A DNA stretch of 60,318 nt from Deltaproteobacteria bacterium (GCA_016182975.1 JACPFJ010000045.1:1-60318); one strand, 5' to 3'; counted from the first letter of the stretch, positions 25,874 through 34,121 are shown. The notes: generated by a model not told the origin, from the letters alone. Numbers and translations are program-made.

Positions 25874-26311
25874 TCAGCGCTCAAGGATGAAGGTCACAGG
25901 GCCGTCGTTCACCAGCGAGACCTGCATGTCGGCCTGGAAGATGCCGGTCGCAACCGGCGTCCCAAGGCGTCTCGCCGCGGTCGCGAAGTACTCGTAGAGC
26001 CGCCGCCCCTCGTCCGGAGGGGCGGCCGTATCGAAGGATGGGCGGCGCCCCTTGGCGCAGTTCCCCGCCAGGGTGAACTGGGAGACCGCCAGCAGCCCCC
26101 CCCCGACATCCACGAGCGACAGGTTCATCTTCCCCTCCGTATCGCTGAAGATGCGCAGGTTGACAATCTTTTCCGCCAGCCAGTCGGCCTTTGATTCGTC
26201 GTCGCCCTTCTCGACCCCCAAAAGGACCAGGATGCCGCGGCCGATCTCGCCGACGGTCTCGCCATCGACCACGACGGAGGCGGATATTACGCGTTGGATG
26301 ACGGCTTTCAT
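25874..26311 (-). CDS. dtd: D-aminoacyl-tRNA deacylase
   Basis: 145 residues, the normal length. It begins [26 protein letters not shown], has the [17 protein letters not shown] motif (Ser and Gln of the active site) and the cross-subunit motif [10 protein letters not shown] at the C-terminus. It hydrolyses D-amino acids from mischarged tRNA in the cytoplasm. A single housekeeping gene at the edge of the lipid cluster, next to the decayed island. Confidence 0.93.
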   Translation of the reverse strand: MKAVIQRVISASVVVDGETVGEIGRGILVLLGVEKGDDESKADWLAEKIVNLRIFSDTEGKMNLSLVDVGGGLLAVSQFTLAGNCAKGRRPSFDTAAPPDEGRRLYEYFATAARRLGTPVATGIFQADMQVSLVNDGPVTFILER

Positions 26312-26369
26312 ATCTTATTCCTTTTGGGTGGCGTAAGCGATTTCGGCAGATAATTCTCCGGGCTGACTC

Positions 26370-26426
26370 CTACAGGAAATCCCCGACCTTGTCGCGGAAG
26401 CAGTTGTCTTTGATGGCCGATGTCAT
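26370..26426 (-). pseudogene. Fragment of helicase-like gene N-terminus (second copy)
   Basis: ATG 26426 opens MTSAIKDNCFRDKVGDFL, then TAG at 26370-26372. The first 18 codons match the remnant at 27474-27752 (MTSAIKDNRSRGKVGDFLKG), so the amber replaces a Lys codon. Beyond it, homology stops. It lies in direct repeat copy 1. Confidence 0.6.
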
Positions 26427-26529
26427 GTCTGTAACTCCCTCAAAAGTGTCAGGAAGTTATAGCAAAACCCAACGTTAAATGCCACACAAACAAAAAAGCG
26501 GCATCACTGCCACTCTCGCTTTCATTCAC
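26373..26529. repeat. Direct repeat copy 1 flanking the decayed island
   Basis: About 155 bases, roughly 85% identical to 27699-27850. It holds the start of a helicase-like gene, its upstream region (AAGTGTCAGGAAGTTATAGC) and an imperfect AGCGGCATCACTGCCACTCT hairpin. The two copies bracket the BRO-like pseudogene. Confidence 0.7.
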
Positions 26530-26585
26530 CCTTCTACGCCTGCAACGGCAGCCCGAATTGAACCTTGACTGCACACATCACATGC

Positions 26586-27446
26586 CTAATCCTCTACCCT
26601 GTCTGTCCCGATCTTCCGCTTCCTCGCCTCAGGAATCACCTTGAAATTCTCCCGAGTCGATACCCGTTTCCCTGACTTCCGCTCCAAGTCTTTTCTGGCA
26701 TTGCCGGCCACAGCGCCGCCTTCGATGGCGGCATCCAGATTTTCATCAAACTCCAGGGCATCACGGTTGCGGGCGATCTCGGTGGTGGAGGCCTCCCCCA
26801 GCATGGTAAAGATCAGTTCCAGGTCGGTCATGTGATCCCGCAGGTTGTCCCGCTGTTTCTCCAATCCCTTGAACTCCTTGTACTCCTACGGTGTCATGCC
26901 AAAGTTGGCACGGCTGATCTCGGCGGTAAGGATGGAGTATACCCGCTGTTCCTTTACCCCGCGTTTTTTCCATTCGTTGGTCAGCTCGTCCCGGATGGCA
27001 ATGCCACGCACCCGTTTCTCGATCCATTCGTCGCTGTAACCCTTGGCCTTGTACAGCTCCCGCATCCGCTTGGCCGCCAGTTCCGGGTTTTCGATCTCCT
27101 CCAGCCGCTCGTAGCCAACCCGCGCCAGCCAGCGCTTGAACGGCTCGGCCTTGGGAGAGGGGATGGACTGGATAAGCCGCAGCAACTGTTCCGTATCCGC
27201 GACGTCGGTAATGCGCTGCTTGCCATCAGCAGCGGTCATTTTCAAACCGTGACAATTTGTCACGGTTTCATTCCCTTCCTTTTTCAACCTCTCTTTCAAC
27301 TTTCGCCAATATGCGCCCGGATCAGGACTTCCCGTAAGGATCGACACAATGTCAATGATGGCGAAATACCACCTCCCCTTTTCGTTATTCCAAATTGAAC
27401 GAACTTGTCTTGATTCGAAAAGCTTTATTGCCGTGTCCTGGGTCAT
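26586..27446 (-). pseudogene. BRO-family (Bro-N, phage antirepressor-like) gene with an internal TAG
   Basis: One frame of 287 codons: MTQDTAIKLFESRQVRSIWN-NEKGRWYFAIIDIV (Bro-N domain, DNA binding) to ISRANFGMTP, then TAG at 26886-26888, then EYKEFKGLEKQRDNLRDHMT-DLELIFTMLGEASTTEIAR to the end. Relatives read MTPQEYKEFKGL, so CAG became TAG. The 3' part is otherwise intact and in frame. A 186-residue product with a complete Bro-N domain could still be made. It sits between two helicase remnants, consistent with a former mobile or defence-type module. Confidence 0.75.
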
Positions 27447-27473
27447 TTTGAGGATGCTCCTTTCAGCCTTTTA

Positions 27474-27752
27474 TCACTTCTGCTGGAGCCGGTTGCTGAG
27501 GGCCAGTTTCTCATCCTCGATCTTGAATGCCTTCTTGTCGGTCCGGTCTGGGTCGAGGCTTTTTACGAAGCGGGGTTCGCCGAAAAGGAAATTGAGATGG
27601 TCAATCTTTTGGAGGCGGTCCCTCATCTATTCATAAGCGTAGATGGTGAAGTAGGCGGAGACAAATGAGAGCGTGGAGCCCTCCTTGATCGCCCCCTTCA
27701 GGAAGTCCCCAACCTTGCCGCGGGAACGGTTGTCTTTGATAGCCGATGTCAT
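27474..27752 (-). pseudogene. Truncated N-terminus of a PLD/helicase-type protein
   Basis: From ATG 27752: MTSAIKDNRSRGKVGDFLKG, LSFVSAYFTIYAYE, TAG at 27627-27629, then MRDRLQKIDHLNFLFGEPRF-VKSLDPDRTDKKAF to a TGA at 27474. This is the N-terminal phospholipase-D-like region found in front of large SNF2-type helicases; the whole helicase part is missing. I know such proteins from defence and mobile islands, but cannot name the system. The BRO-like gene follows 27 bases on. Confidence 0.6.
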
Positions 27753-27850
27753 GCAGATAACTCCCCCAAAAGTGTCAGGAAGTTATAGCAAAACACCCGA
27801 TTAAATACCACACAAACAAAAAGAGCGGCATCGCTGCCGCTCTTTCTCAC
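27699..27850. repeat. Direct repeat copy 2 flanking the decayed island
   Basis: Counterpart of 26373-26529, better preserved. It includes the helicase-like start and the perfect hairpin 27820-27845 used as terminator of the DUF362 gene. Confidence 0.7.
27812..27845 (-). terminator. Rho-independent terminator of the DUF362 gene
   Basis: On the minus strand AAAGAGCGGCA-GCGA-TGCCGCTCTTT is a perfect 11-bp stem followed by TTTTTGTTTGTG. It is 27 bases after the stop at 27873. Confidence 0.75.
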
Positions 27851-27872
27851 TATATGAAGTAACCATCCAAAA

Positions 27873-28976
27873 CTATATCTTGATCAACTCGTACCGCCTC
27901 GATCCCAAACCGATCCGCTCCCCATGCTCCAGTTGCACCTCCCATGGTATCTCGGGATAGACGCCTCTGAACTTGTCGCCGCCGGGCTCGTGTCCCGTCT
28001 GCAGGGCCGAGCCCTCGTTGCCGCGCGCGGAGTTGACCAGGTCGGCGCAGGCCTGGTCGATGGCCACCGGATCGATGGAGGCGCAGATGCCGATGTCGTT
28101 GACGATCGGGGCATCGGCATGGCCGTAACAGTCGCAGGCGGGCGAGACCTGGGTGATGAAGTTCAGATAGACCGCGCGGTGCTCCTTGCCGGTAACCGCT
28201 CCCCTGGCATGTTCGGCCATCTTCCGCATGATCAGCTCGGCCGCCTCGTTCCACTGGATGTTGATCCCCTTGACCGGGCATATGGTGATGCAGCGGCTGC
28301 AACCGACGCAACGCAAAGGGTCGATTATCGCCCTCTTGCCGATGAAGGCGATGGCGTCGTGGGCGCAGGCCATGAGACAGGCGCCGCAGCCGGTGCACAG
28401 TTCCTCCGCTACCTGGGGGGCCACGGTCGAGTGCTGGGACATCTTGCCCCGGCGGCTGGCGCATCCCATCCCCAGGTTTTTGATCGCCCCGCCGAAGCCG
28501 GTCAATTCGTGACATTTGAAGTGGCTCAGGGCGACGAGGGAATCGGCCTCGACGATCTCGGCGCCGATGAAGACCGATTTCAGCAGCTCGCCGTTGATCG
28601 TGACCTTGGTTTCGGTCATCCCCCGCAGACCGTCGCTGATGACCAGCGGAGCACCCACGCAGGCGTAGGCGAAGCCGTTCTCGATGGCGCAGGTCAGGGC
28701 CGAGACCGCCTCCTTGCGCTCGCCGGGGTAGAGCGTGGACGAATCGGTCAAAAACGGGCGCGCCCCGAGCCTCTTGATCTCCTCCACAACCCGGCGGGCG
28801 AAGATCGGGCGGATAAAGGCGTGGTTGCCCTTCTCGCCGAAGTGGATCTTGACGGCGGTCAGGTCGCCCGCGGCCACCCGTTGGTTCAGGCCTGCGAGGA
28901 GCAAAAGTTTCGCGATCTTGTCGAACAGGTTTTCATCGCGGCCGGCACGCATGTCGGCAAAGTAGACGTTGCTCAT
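27873..28976 (-). CDS. DUF362 protein with two 4Fe-4S clusters
   Basis: 367 residues from ATG 28976 (GGAGGGAGTGGG upstream). The DUF362 region spans about 1-185 (VKIHFGEKGNHAFIRPIFAR; FLTDSSTLYPGERKEA; LSHFKCHELTGFGGAIKNLG-MGCASRRGK). Two ferredoxin motifs, CTGCGACLMACAHDAI and CVGCSRCITICPVKGI, follow at about 194-240. A C-terminal DUF362 remainder has GICASIDPVAIDQACADL. A conserved FeS protein of anaerobes without a known reaction. Alone on its strand; terminator 3'. Confidence 0.8.
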   Translation of the reverse strand: MSNVYFADMRAGRDENLFDKIAKLLLLAGLNQRVAAGDLTAVKIHFGEKGNHAFIRPIFARRVVEEIKRLGARPFLTDSSTLYPGERKEAVSALTCAIENGFAYACVGAPLVISDGLRGMTETKVTINGELLKSVFIGAEIVEADSLVALSHFKCHELTGFGGAIKNLGMGCASRRGKMSQHSTVAPQVAEELCTGCGACLMACAHDAIAFIGKRAIIDPLRCVGCSRCITICPVKGINIQWNEAAELIMRKMAEHARGAVTGKEHRAVYLNFITQVSPACDCYGHADAPIVNDIGICASIDPVAIDQACADLVNSARGNEGSALQTGHEPGGDKFRGVYPEIPWEVQLEHGERIGLGSRRYELIKI

Positions 28977-28997
28977 CCCACTCCCTCCGGACATAGG

Positions 28998-29957
28998 TTA
29001 AGTTGACACCGTGTCGCGCCCCTGGCCCTTGGCCCGGTACATGGCCGTGTCGGCGGCAGCGATGAAATCATCGGCGCTATCCCCCTGCCGGTACTGGGCG
29101 ATCCCGATCGAGATAGTCGGAGTGGGCACCGAGCCGCCGCCCGGGATGTGGACAACCGTTTCAGCCACTGTCTTGCGCAAACGCTCCGCCGCAATGCGGG
29201 CATGCTCCAGAGCGACTCCGGGGAGGATTATGATAAACTCGTCACCGCCGTAACGGGCGGCCATCTCCGATGGACGCAGATGTTCGGTCAGGACCCGCGC
29301 CACGGCGTGGATGACGTGATCGCCGCAGAGATGGCCGTAATGGGTGTTGAAATCCTTGAACAGATCTATGTCGGTCATGATCAGCGACAGGGGATTGTCG
29401 CCGCGTTCGTGGCGTTTGATCAGACGCGGCAGCGTATTGTCGAGCCAATAGCGGTTGTGAAGACCGGTCAGTGCGTCCACGCTGCCGTACTGGTGGAAAT
29501 TATGATCGAGCCGCATCCGTTCGGAAAGTACGAAATTGGTATGACGCAGCCGCGTGGTGATGATGCTCAGCAGGTTGCAGGCCGCTGCGTGGGAGAATCG
29601 CACCAGCGCCCAGATGCTCTCATCGTTGAAAACCAGCAGCCGGCAGTCCGTTGTGGCGATCACATAGGCCGAGACCCCCTTCTGATCGATCAGGGACATC
29701 TCGCCTATGGTCTCTCCCCTCCCCAGGAGCGCAATCGGGTCGCTTTCCTGCGAAGCCAGGCGGATGGCCAGCTCACCCGACAGGACGACATACAGGTTGT
29801 GGTTTGCATCCCCTTGCCGCAGCAGGACGTCATGTTCGCGCAGCTCCATGAAAGAGCAGCGTTGCAGCAACCCATCCACCGATTCGGGTGCAACGTGCAG
29901 AAATAGCGGCATATCCGCCAGTTCGTCAAAGGTTATGCGGGAATCTGTCGGCGGCAC
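28998..29957 (-). CDS. Diguanylate cyclase with N-terminal cyclic-nucleotide-binding domain
   Basis: 319 residues from GTG 29957. Residues about 15-130 are a CRP-like cNMP-binding fold (REHDVLLRQGDANHNLYVVL-SGELAI; LLGRGETIGEMSLID). A GGDEF domain follows from about 155 (DALTGLHNRYWLDNTLPRLI; active loop YGGDEFIIILPG). The inhibitory site normally RxxD five residues before the loop reads RPSE, so feedback by c-di-GMP may be weak. No EAL domain or membrane segment. It would make c-di-GMP in the cytoplasm under control of an unknown ligand. Divergent from hcp, 167 bases apart. Confidence 0.85.
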   Translation of the reverse strand: MPPTDSRITFDELADMPLFLHVAPESVDGLLQRCSFMELREHDVLLRQGDANHNLYVVLSGELAIRLASQESDPIALLGRGETIGEMSLIDQKGVSAYVIATTDCRLLVFNDESIWALVRFSHAAACNLLSIITTRLRHTNFVLSERMRLDHNFHQYGSVDALTGLHNRYWLDNTLPRLIKRHERGDNPLSLIMTDIDLFKDFNTHYGHLCGDHVIHAVARVLTEHLRPSEMAARYGGDEFIIILPGVALEHARIAAERLRKTVAETVVHIPGGGSVPTPTISIGIAQYRQGDSADDFIAAADTAMYRAKGQGRDTVST

Positions 29958-30010
29958 GACGTCATCTCCTCTCTCCTCGAAAGTTCCGAATCGACACTAA
30001 CTAAATAAAT

Positions 30011-30050
30011 TTGATCCGCGTCAAGCAAAACGGAATTACATTGATATACT
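30011..30050 (+). promoter_or_regulatory. FNR/CRP-type box and -10 of hcp
   Basis: TTGAT-CCGC-GTCAA (30011-30024) is a near-consensus FNR-family box. A -10 TATACT lies at 30045-30050 with no -35 at the usual distance. The box centre is about 40 bases before the expected start, the position of a class II activator. An FNR/HcpR-type protein is the likely binder. Confidence 0.55.
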
Positions 30051-30124
30051 GTTCATACCACACAAACGGGAAAAACTCGACAACGAGTTTACAAACAACC
30101 GGCAATTGAAAGGGGGAAACAATC

Positions 30125-31735
30125 ATGGGAATGTTCTGTAATCAGTGCGAGCAGGCGGCAAACGGGGTCGGGTGCAACATCTCCGGCGTATGCGGTAAGA
30201 AACCGGACGTTGCGGCTTTGCAGGACCACCTCCTCTACGGCCTGAAGAGCCTGGCGCTCTACGCCGACAAGCTGGGGCGCAACGCCGAGATCGACCTCTT
30301 CACCATCGAGGGGCTCTTCACCACCGTCACCAACGTGGACTTCGACGCGGCCCACATCGGCGGCATCATCAAGCGCTGTTACGAGGTGAAGGAAAAGGCC
30401 CGCGCCGCCTGCACCGCCAAGGGAATCGCCATTTCCGGACCTGTCGCCGACTGGAAGCCGGCGGACGACCTGGACGGCATGGTCAGGCAGGCCGAGGCCT
30501 ACGGCATAAACACCCAGCACGTCAACGAGGATATCCGCTCGACCATCGAGATCCTGATGTACGGCCTGAAGGGGATGGCCGCCTACATGGACCACGCCAT
30601 GATCCTCGGCAAGAGCGACGACGAGGTGATGGCCTTCATTCAGCGGGCGCTTGTCGCCACCACCGACCCGGCTCTGGGGCTGATGGACTTCGTCGGCCTC
30701 TGCATGGAGTGCGGCAAGCAGAACCTGACCGTGATGGGGCTCCTCAACGCCGGCCATGTCGAGCACTACGGACATCCGGTCCCCACTCCGGTGCAGCTCG
30801 GCACCAGGGCCGGCAAGGGCATCCTGGTCTCGGGGCACGACCTGCGCATGCTGGAGGAACTGCTCAAACAGACCGAGGGGAAGGGGATCAACATCTACAC
30901 CCACGGCGAGATGATCCCGGCCCACGCCTACCCCGGCCTCAAAAAGTACAGCCACCTGGTGGCCAACTTCGGCGGCGCCTGGCAGGACCAGGCCTCCGAG
31001 TTCGTGCACTTCCCCGGCGCGATCATCTTCAACACCAACTGCATCCAGCGGCCCCACGACTCCTACAAGGAGCGCCTCTTCACCTGGGGCCTGGTAGCCT
31101 GGCCGGACGTCAAGCACATCGACGGCTGGGATTTCTCCGCCGTGATCAACAAGGCCCTGGAACTCCCCGGCCTCCCCGAGAATCCGGGCCAGGAGATCCT
31201 GACCGGCTTCGGCCACAACGCCGTGCTGGGGGTGGCCGACAAGGTCATCGCCGCGGTGAAGAGCGGCGCCATCAAGCACTTCTTCCTGATCGGCGGCTGT
31301 GACGGAGCCAAGCAGGGGCGCAACTACTACACCGAGTTCGCCGAGAAGGTGCCCCAGGACTGCGTGATCCTGACCCTGGCCTGCGGCAAGTACCGCTTCA
31401 ACAAGCTGGAGTTCGGCGACATCGGCGGCATCCCGCGGCTCCTGGATGTAGGCCAGTGCAACGACGCCTACTCGGCGATCCAGATCGCCGTGGCCCTGGC
31501 GGGCGCCTTCGAGTGCGGCGTCAACGACCTGCCGCTCTCCATGATCCTCTCCTGGTACGAGCAGAAGGCGGTGGTCATCCTGCTGACGCTGCTCTCGCTG
31601 GGGATCAAGAACATCAAGCTCGGCCCCACATTGCCGGCCTTCGTCTCCCCCAACGTGCTCAACTTCCTGGTGGAGAACTTCAACATCGCCCCGATCACCA
31701 CGGCCGATGCCGACCTGAAGGCGATCCTGGGGTAG
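30125..31735 (+). CDS. hcp: Hybrid cluster protein / hydroxylamine reductase
   Basis: 536 residues from ATG 30125 (AAGGGGGAAACAATC upstream). N-terminal Cys motif C5-x2-C8-x8-C17-x5-C23, the spacing of the class with a 4Fe-4S cubane. Hybrid-cluster ligands are recognisable in GHDLRMLEE, ECGKQN, NTNCIQRP, GGCDGAKQGRNYYTEF and LACGKYRFN. The enzyme handles NO and hydroxylamine under nitrosative stress in anaerobes. It is monocistronic: FNR-type box upstream, strong terminator downstream. No hcr partner is adjacent. Confidence 0.93.
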   Translation: MGMFCNQCEQAANGVGCNISGVCGKKPDVAALQDHLLYGLKSLALYADKLGRNAEIDLFTIEGLFTTVTNVDFDAAHIGGIIKRCYEVKEKARAACTAKGIAISGPVADWKPADDLDGMVRQAEAYGINTQHVNEDIRSTIEILMYGLKGMAAYMDHAMILGKSDDEVMAFIQRALVATTDPALGLMDFVGLCMECGKQNLTVMGLLNAGHVEHYGHPVPTPVQLGTRAGKGILVSGHDLRMLEELLKQTEGKGINIYTHGEMIPAHAYPGLKKYSHLVANFGGAWQDQASEFVHFPGAIIFNTNCIQRPHDSYKERLFTWGLVAWPDVKHIDGWDFSAVINKALELPGLPENPGQEILTGFGHNAVLGVADKVIAAVKSGAIKHFFLIGGCDGAKQGRNYYTEFAEKVPQDCVILTLACGKYRFNKLEFGDIGGIPRLLDVGQCNDAYSAIQIAVALAGAFECGVNDLPLSMILSWYEQKAVVILLTLLSLGIKNIKLGPTLPAFVSPNVLNFLVENFNIAPITTADADLKAILG

Positions 31736-31762
31736 GATTGCACTAAAAACATGCAGTACGGA

Positions 31763-31794
31763 AAAAGGCGCGGGGCTTCGGCTCCGCGCCTTTT
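31763..31794 (+). terminator. Rho-independent terminator of hcp
   Basis: AAAAGGCGCGGGGC-TTCG-GCTCCGCGCCTTTT, a long stem with a TTCG tetraloop and a T run, 28 bases past the hcp stop. Confidence 0.85.
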
Positions 31795-31945
31795 CTGTTC
31801 GTACCTTGACACGCTTAAGTGGATATGGCAAAAACCAGAAATACCGTTTGACGGATTCGGGTCTGCATGTTAGGGATCAGAAGCGAAAAATGAAGAAGGC
31901 GGCCACAAAGCCAGGATCGTAATCCTATCAAAGTGAGGTAGACTT

Positions 31946-32602
31946 ATGAAAACAGCCCGTATCCCCGCCACCGGCCAGGAATTCACCATCGGCAAGATCG
32001 TCTGCCTGGGGCGCAACTATGCCGAGCACGCGAGGGAACTGGGCAACGAGACCCCGACCGCGCCGATACTGTTCATGAAACCGGCCACGGCGGTTATCGA
32101 CGACGGCGCTGCGGTGCGTATCCCTTCCTATTCGGACAACTGCCACCACGAGGTGGAACTCGCGGTGCTGATCGGCAGGGATGCGCGTTGCGTATCGCCG
32201 GAAGAGGCGCTGGAGTACGTGGCCGGATACGGGGTGGCCATCGACATGACCCTGCGCGACGTGCAGGACCAGATGAAGGCCAAGGGGCTCCCCTGGGAGA
32301 TCGCCAAGGGGTTCGACACCTCCTGCCCGCTCTCGGACTTCGTTCCGGCCGCGAGCGTGACCGACCCGCACAACCTCTCCCTGAGGCTGCTGGTGAACGG
32401 TGAGGTGCGTCAGGATGCCACCACTGCCGGGATGATCCACCGCGTGCCGCAGACCGTCGCCCACATCTCCGGCATCTTCACCCTCGAAGCGGGGGATGTC
32501 ATCCTGACCGGCACCCCCTCGGGCGTGAGCAGGGTCAAGGCGGGAGACGTCATGGAGGCCAGCATAACGGACGTCGGCAGGCTGAAGGTGTTTGTTCAAT
32601 AA
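31946..32602 (+). CDS. Fumarylacetoacetate hydrolase-family protein
   Basis: 218 residues, the short FAHD1-like form. IVCLGRNYAEHARELGNETP at about 17-36, FMKPATAV, metal ligands in CHHEVELAVLIG (Glu-x-Glu) and GVAIDMTLRDVQ (Asp), AKGFDTSCPL, and the end LTGTPSGVSRVKAGDVMEA. Family members hydrolyse acylpyruvates, decarboxylate or tautomerise oxaloacetate; the actual reaction here cannot be told. With two PEP carboxykinases 5 kb on, an oxaloacetate role is tempting but not shown. ATG with GTGAGG upstream. Confidence 0.83.
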   Translation: MKTARIPATGQEFTIGKIVCLGRNYAEHARELGNETPTAPILFMKPATAVIDDGAAVRIPSYSDNCHHEVELAVLIGRDARCVSPEEALEYVAGYGVAIDMTLRDVQDQMKAKGLPWEIAKGFDTSCPLSDFVPAASVTDPHNLSLRLLVNGEVRQDATTAGMIHRVPQTVAHISGIFTLEAGDVILTGTPSGVSRVKAGDVMEASITDVGRLKVFVQ

Positions 32603-32616
32603 TTCAAAAATATATA

Positions 32617-32645
32617 TTGACTGATGGGATCGTCCGGGGTTAGAT
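32617..32645 (+). promoter_or_regulatory. Promoter of the candidate selenoprotein gene
   Basis: TTGACT (32617-32622), 17-base spacer, TTAGAT (32640-32645), 30 bases before the ATG. It makes the small gene an independent transcription unit. Confidence 0.5.
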
Positions 32646-32675
32646 TTTTGAAAAACACCGATGGAGGATTTCATC

Positions 32676-32819
32676 ATGGAAATCGAAAAAACCTGCCCTG
32701 AATGCCAGGGCACAATGCTCCTGATGCCCGGTTGAGGCGGCCTCTTCTGGCGGTGCCAGAAGTGCGGATGCAGGCTCTCCTACAGCAGCGAACAGAGTGG
32801 CAGCTGCGGCTGTTCGTAG
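32676..32819 (+). CDS. Candidate selenoprotein: 47-residue zinc-ribbon-like protein with in-frame UGA
   Basis: ATG 32676 with GGAGG eight bases upstream. The frame reads MEIEKTCPECQGTMLLMPG, TGA (32733-32735), GGLFWRCQKCGCRLSYSSEQ, SGSCGCS, then TAG. The part after the TGA keeps strong G/C bias in third positions and supplies the second CxxC (RCQKC) that pairs with the first (CPEC) as a zinc ribbon, plus a Cys-rich tail. So translation through the TGA is implied. An 8-bp hairpin with a GGU loop begins 8 bases after the TGA (see SECIS-like entry). Own promoter and perfect terminator. I do not recognise a named family. Alternative: a nonsense change of a Cys, Trp or Arg codon. Confidence 0.6.
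32744..32762 (+). other. SECIS-like hairpin
   Basis: CTTCTGGC-GGT-GCCAGAAG: eight perfect pairs and a three-base GGU loop. The loop starts 16 bases after the UGA, inside the 16-37 range of bacterial SECIS elements, and it has G in its first two positions. GGU is also the key loop of the E. coli fdhF element. It lies fully inside the reading frame. Confidence 0.6.
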
Positions 32820-32834
32820 GGAGGGGGCAACGAG

Positions 32835-32860
32835 GGGCAGGGATAACCTGCCCTTTTTTT
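32835..32860 (+). terminator. Rho-independent terminator of the candidate selenoprotein gene
   Basis: GGGCAGG-GATAA-CCTGCCC followed by seven T, 15 bases after the TAG stop. A terminator at this place argues that transcription, and so the gene, ends after the TAG and not at the TGA. Confidence 0.88.
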
Positions 32861-32918
32861 GTTTGACGGCGGCGCCGTTTAATGGATGCATCATCTGCAC
32901 TGCACATGCGGGGGGGCA

Positions 32919-34121
32919 ATGGCCAAGGAAAACCATTTCGGGCAGAAAAAACGACTGCCGCGGATGATGCGCCTGTTGCGGCGGATGCGTCCGTCAACCC
33001 TGCCGGTCACCTTCCGACGCAACCGGGTGGTGCTCCTGCCCGACGGCAGCGGCTTCTTCAGCTCGCTGCATGCGGCACTGCGCTCGGCGAAGCGATTTAT
33101 CCTCATCGAGTACTATCTGATCCGCGATGACCGCACCGCTTCCGCATTTGCCGCCGAGCTGGCGGAGGCCGTCAGACGCGGTGTGCGTGTCCTTTTGATC
33201 TACGACTACATCGGTTGTGTCGACACCCCCTCCTCCTATTTCAAGAACCTGGCTCAGCAGGGGATCGAGCTGGTACCGTTCAACGTCCCCTCGTTCAGGC
33301 GTGGCCTGCACTGGTTCGACAAGCGCGATCACCGCAAGATGGTCGTGATCGACGGTACGCTGGCCTTTTTGGGGGGGTTCAACATCGGCGACGAATATGC
33401 CGGGGTGAAGGAGGGGGCGCAACGCTTCCGCGATGTGGGCTTCAGCGTCTCGGGCAGCGTCGTGCACGAGTTGGTGCGCATCTTCTCCGAGGCCTGGCTG
33501 ATGGAGCGGGGGGAGGTCCCCCGACTCTCCCTGGCCGACAGCGACGAGGCAGCCCGCACCCGGCCACAGGGGCGGGCAAACGTAGTGATCGTCAGCGGCG
33601 GCCCCCACCAACGCCGTTCCTATATCCGCAGCGCCTTTCTGGTCAATATCGCCTCCGCTTCCGAGGAGATCCTCATCGCTACGCCCTATTTCGTTCCCGG
33701 TCCCCGCGTCATACGTTACCTGCTGCGGGCGGCGCGGCGGGGGGTGCGGGTACGCCTGCTGCTCCCCGCGCGCAGCGACGTGCCGCTGGTGCGCCTCTTG
33801 GGACGCAGTTATTACAGTGCGCTGCTCGCGAAGGGGATCGAGATCTGCGAGCTGGAACGGGAGATCCTGCACGCCAAGGTCATGCTGATCGACGGGGAGC
33901 GGACCGTGATCGGATCGGCCAACCTCGACCAGCGCAGCTTCCACCGCAATTTCGAAATCAACTGCATCATCGACAGCAGTGATTTCGGGGGGCAGATCAG
34001 GGAGATGCTGCTGGAGGACTTCAGGGATTCGCGCTGTATAACGCTGGAGGACCATGAACGGAGAGGTTTGACCGCACGGGTGCTGGAACGGTTGATCAAC
34101 CTGTTCAGTTGGTACCTGTAG
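32919..34121 (+). CDS. clsB: Cardiolipin synthase, ClsB-like phospholipase D family
   Basis: 400 residues from ATG 32919 (GGGGGGC upstream). Two HKD motifs: HRKMVVIDGTLAFLGGFNIG at about 140-160 and HAKVMLIDGERTVIGSANLD at about 320-340, the second followed by QRSFHRNFEINC. No N-terminal membrane helices, unlike ClsA, so a ClsB-type peripheral enzyme joining phospholipid head groups at the inner membrane. Its 3' end overlaps the convergent glycosyltransferase gene by 17 bases. Confidence 0.87.
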   Translation: MAKENHFGQKKRLPRMMRLLRRMRPSTLPVTFRRNRVVLLPDGSGFFSSLHAALRSAKRFILIEYYLIRDDRTASAFAAELAEAVRRGVRVLLIYDYIGCVDTPSSYFKNLAQQGIELVPFNVPSFRRGLHWFDKRDHRKMVVIDGTLAFLGGFNIGDEYAGVKEGAQRFRDVGFSVSGSVVHELVRIFSEAWLMERGEVPRLSLADSDEAARTRPQGRANVVIVSGGPHQRRSYIRSAFLVNIASASEEILIATPYFVPGPRVIRYLLRAARRGVRVRLLLPARSDVPLVRLLGRSYYSALLAKGIEICELEREILHAKVMLIDGERTVIGSANLDQRSFHRNFEINCIIDSSDFGGQIREMLLEDFRDSRCITLEDHERRGLTARVLERLINLFSWYL

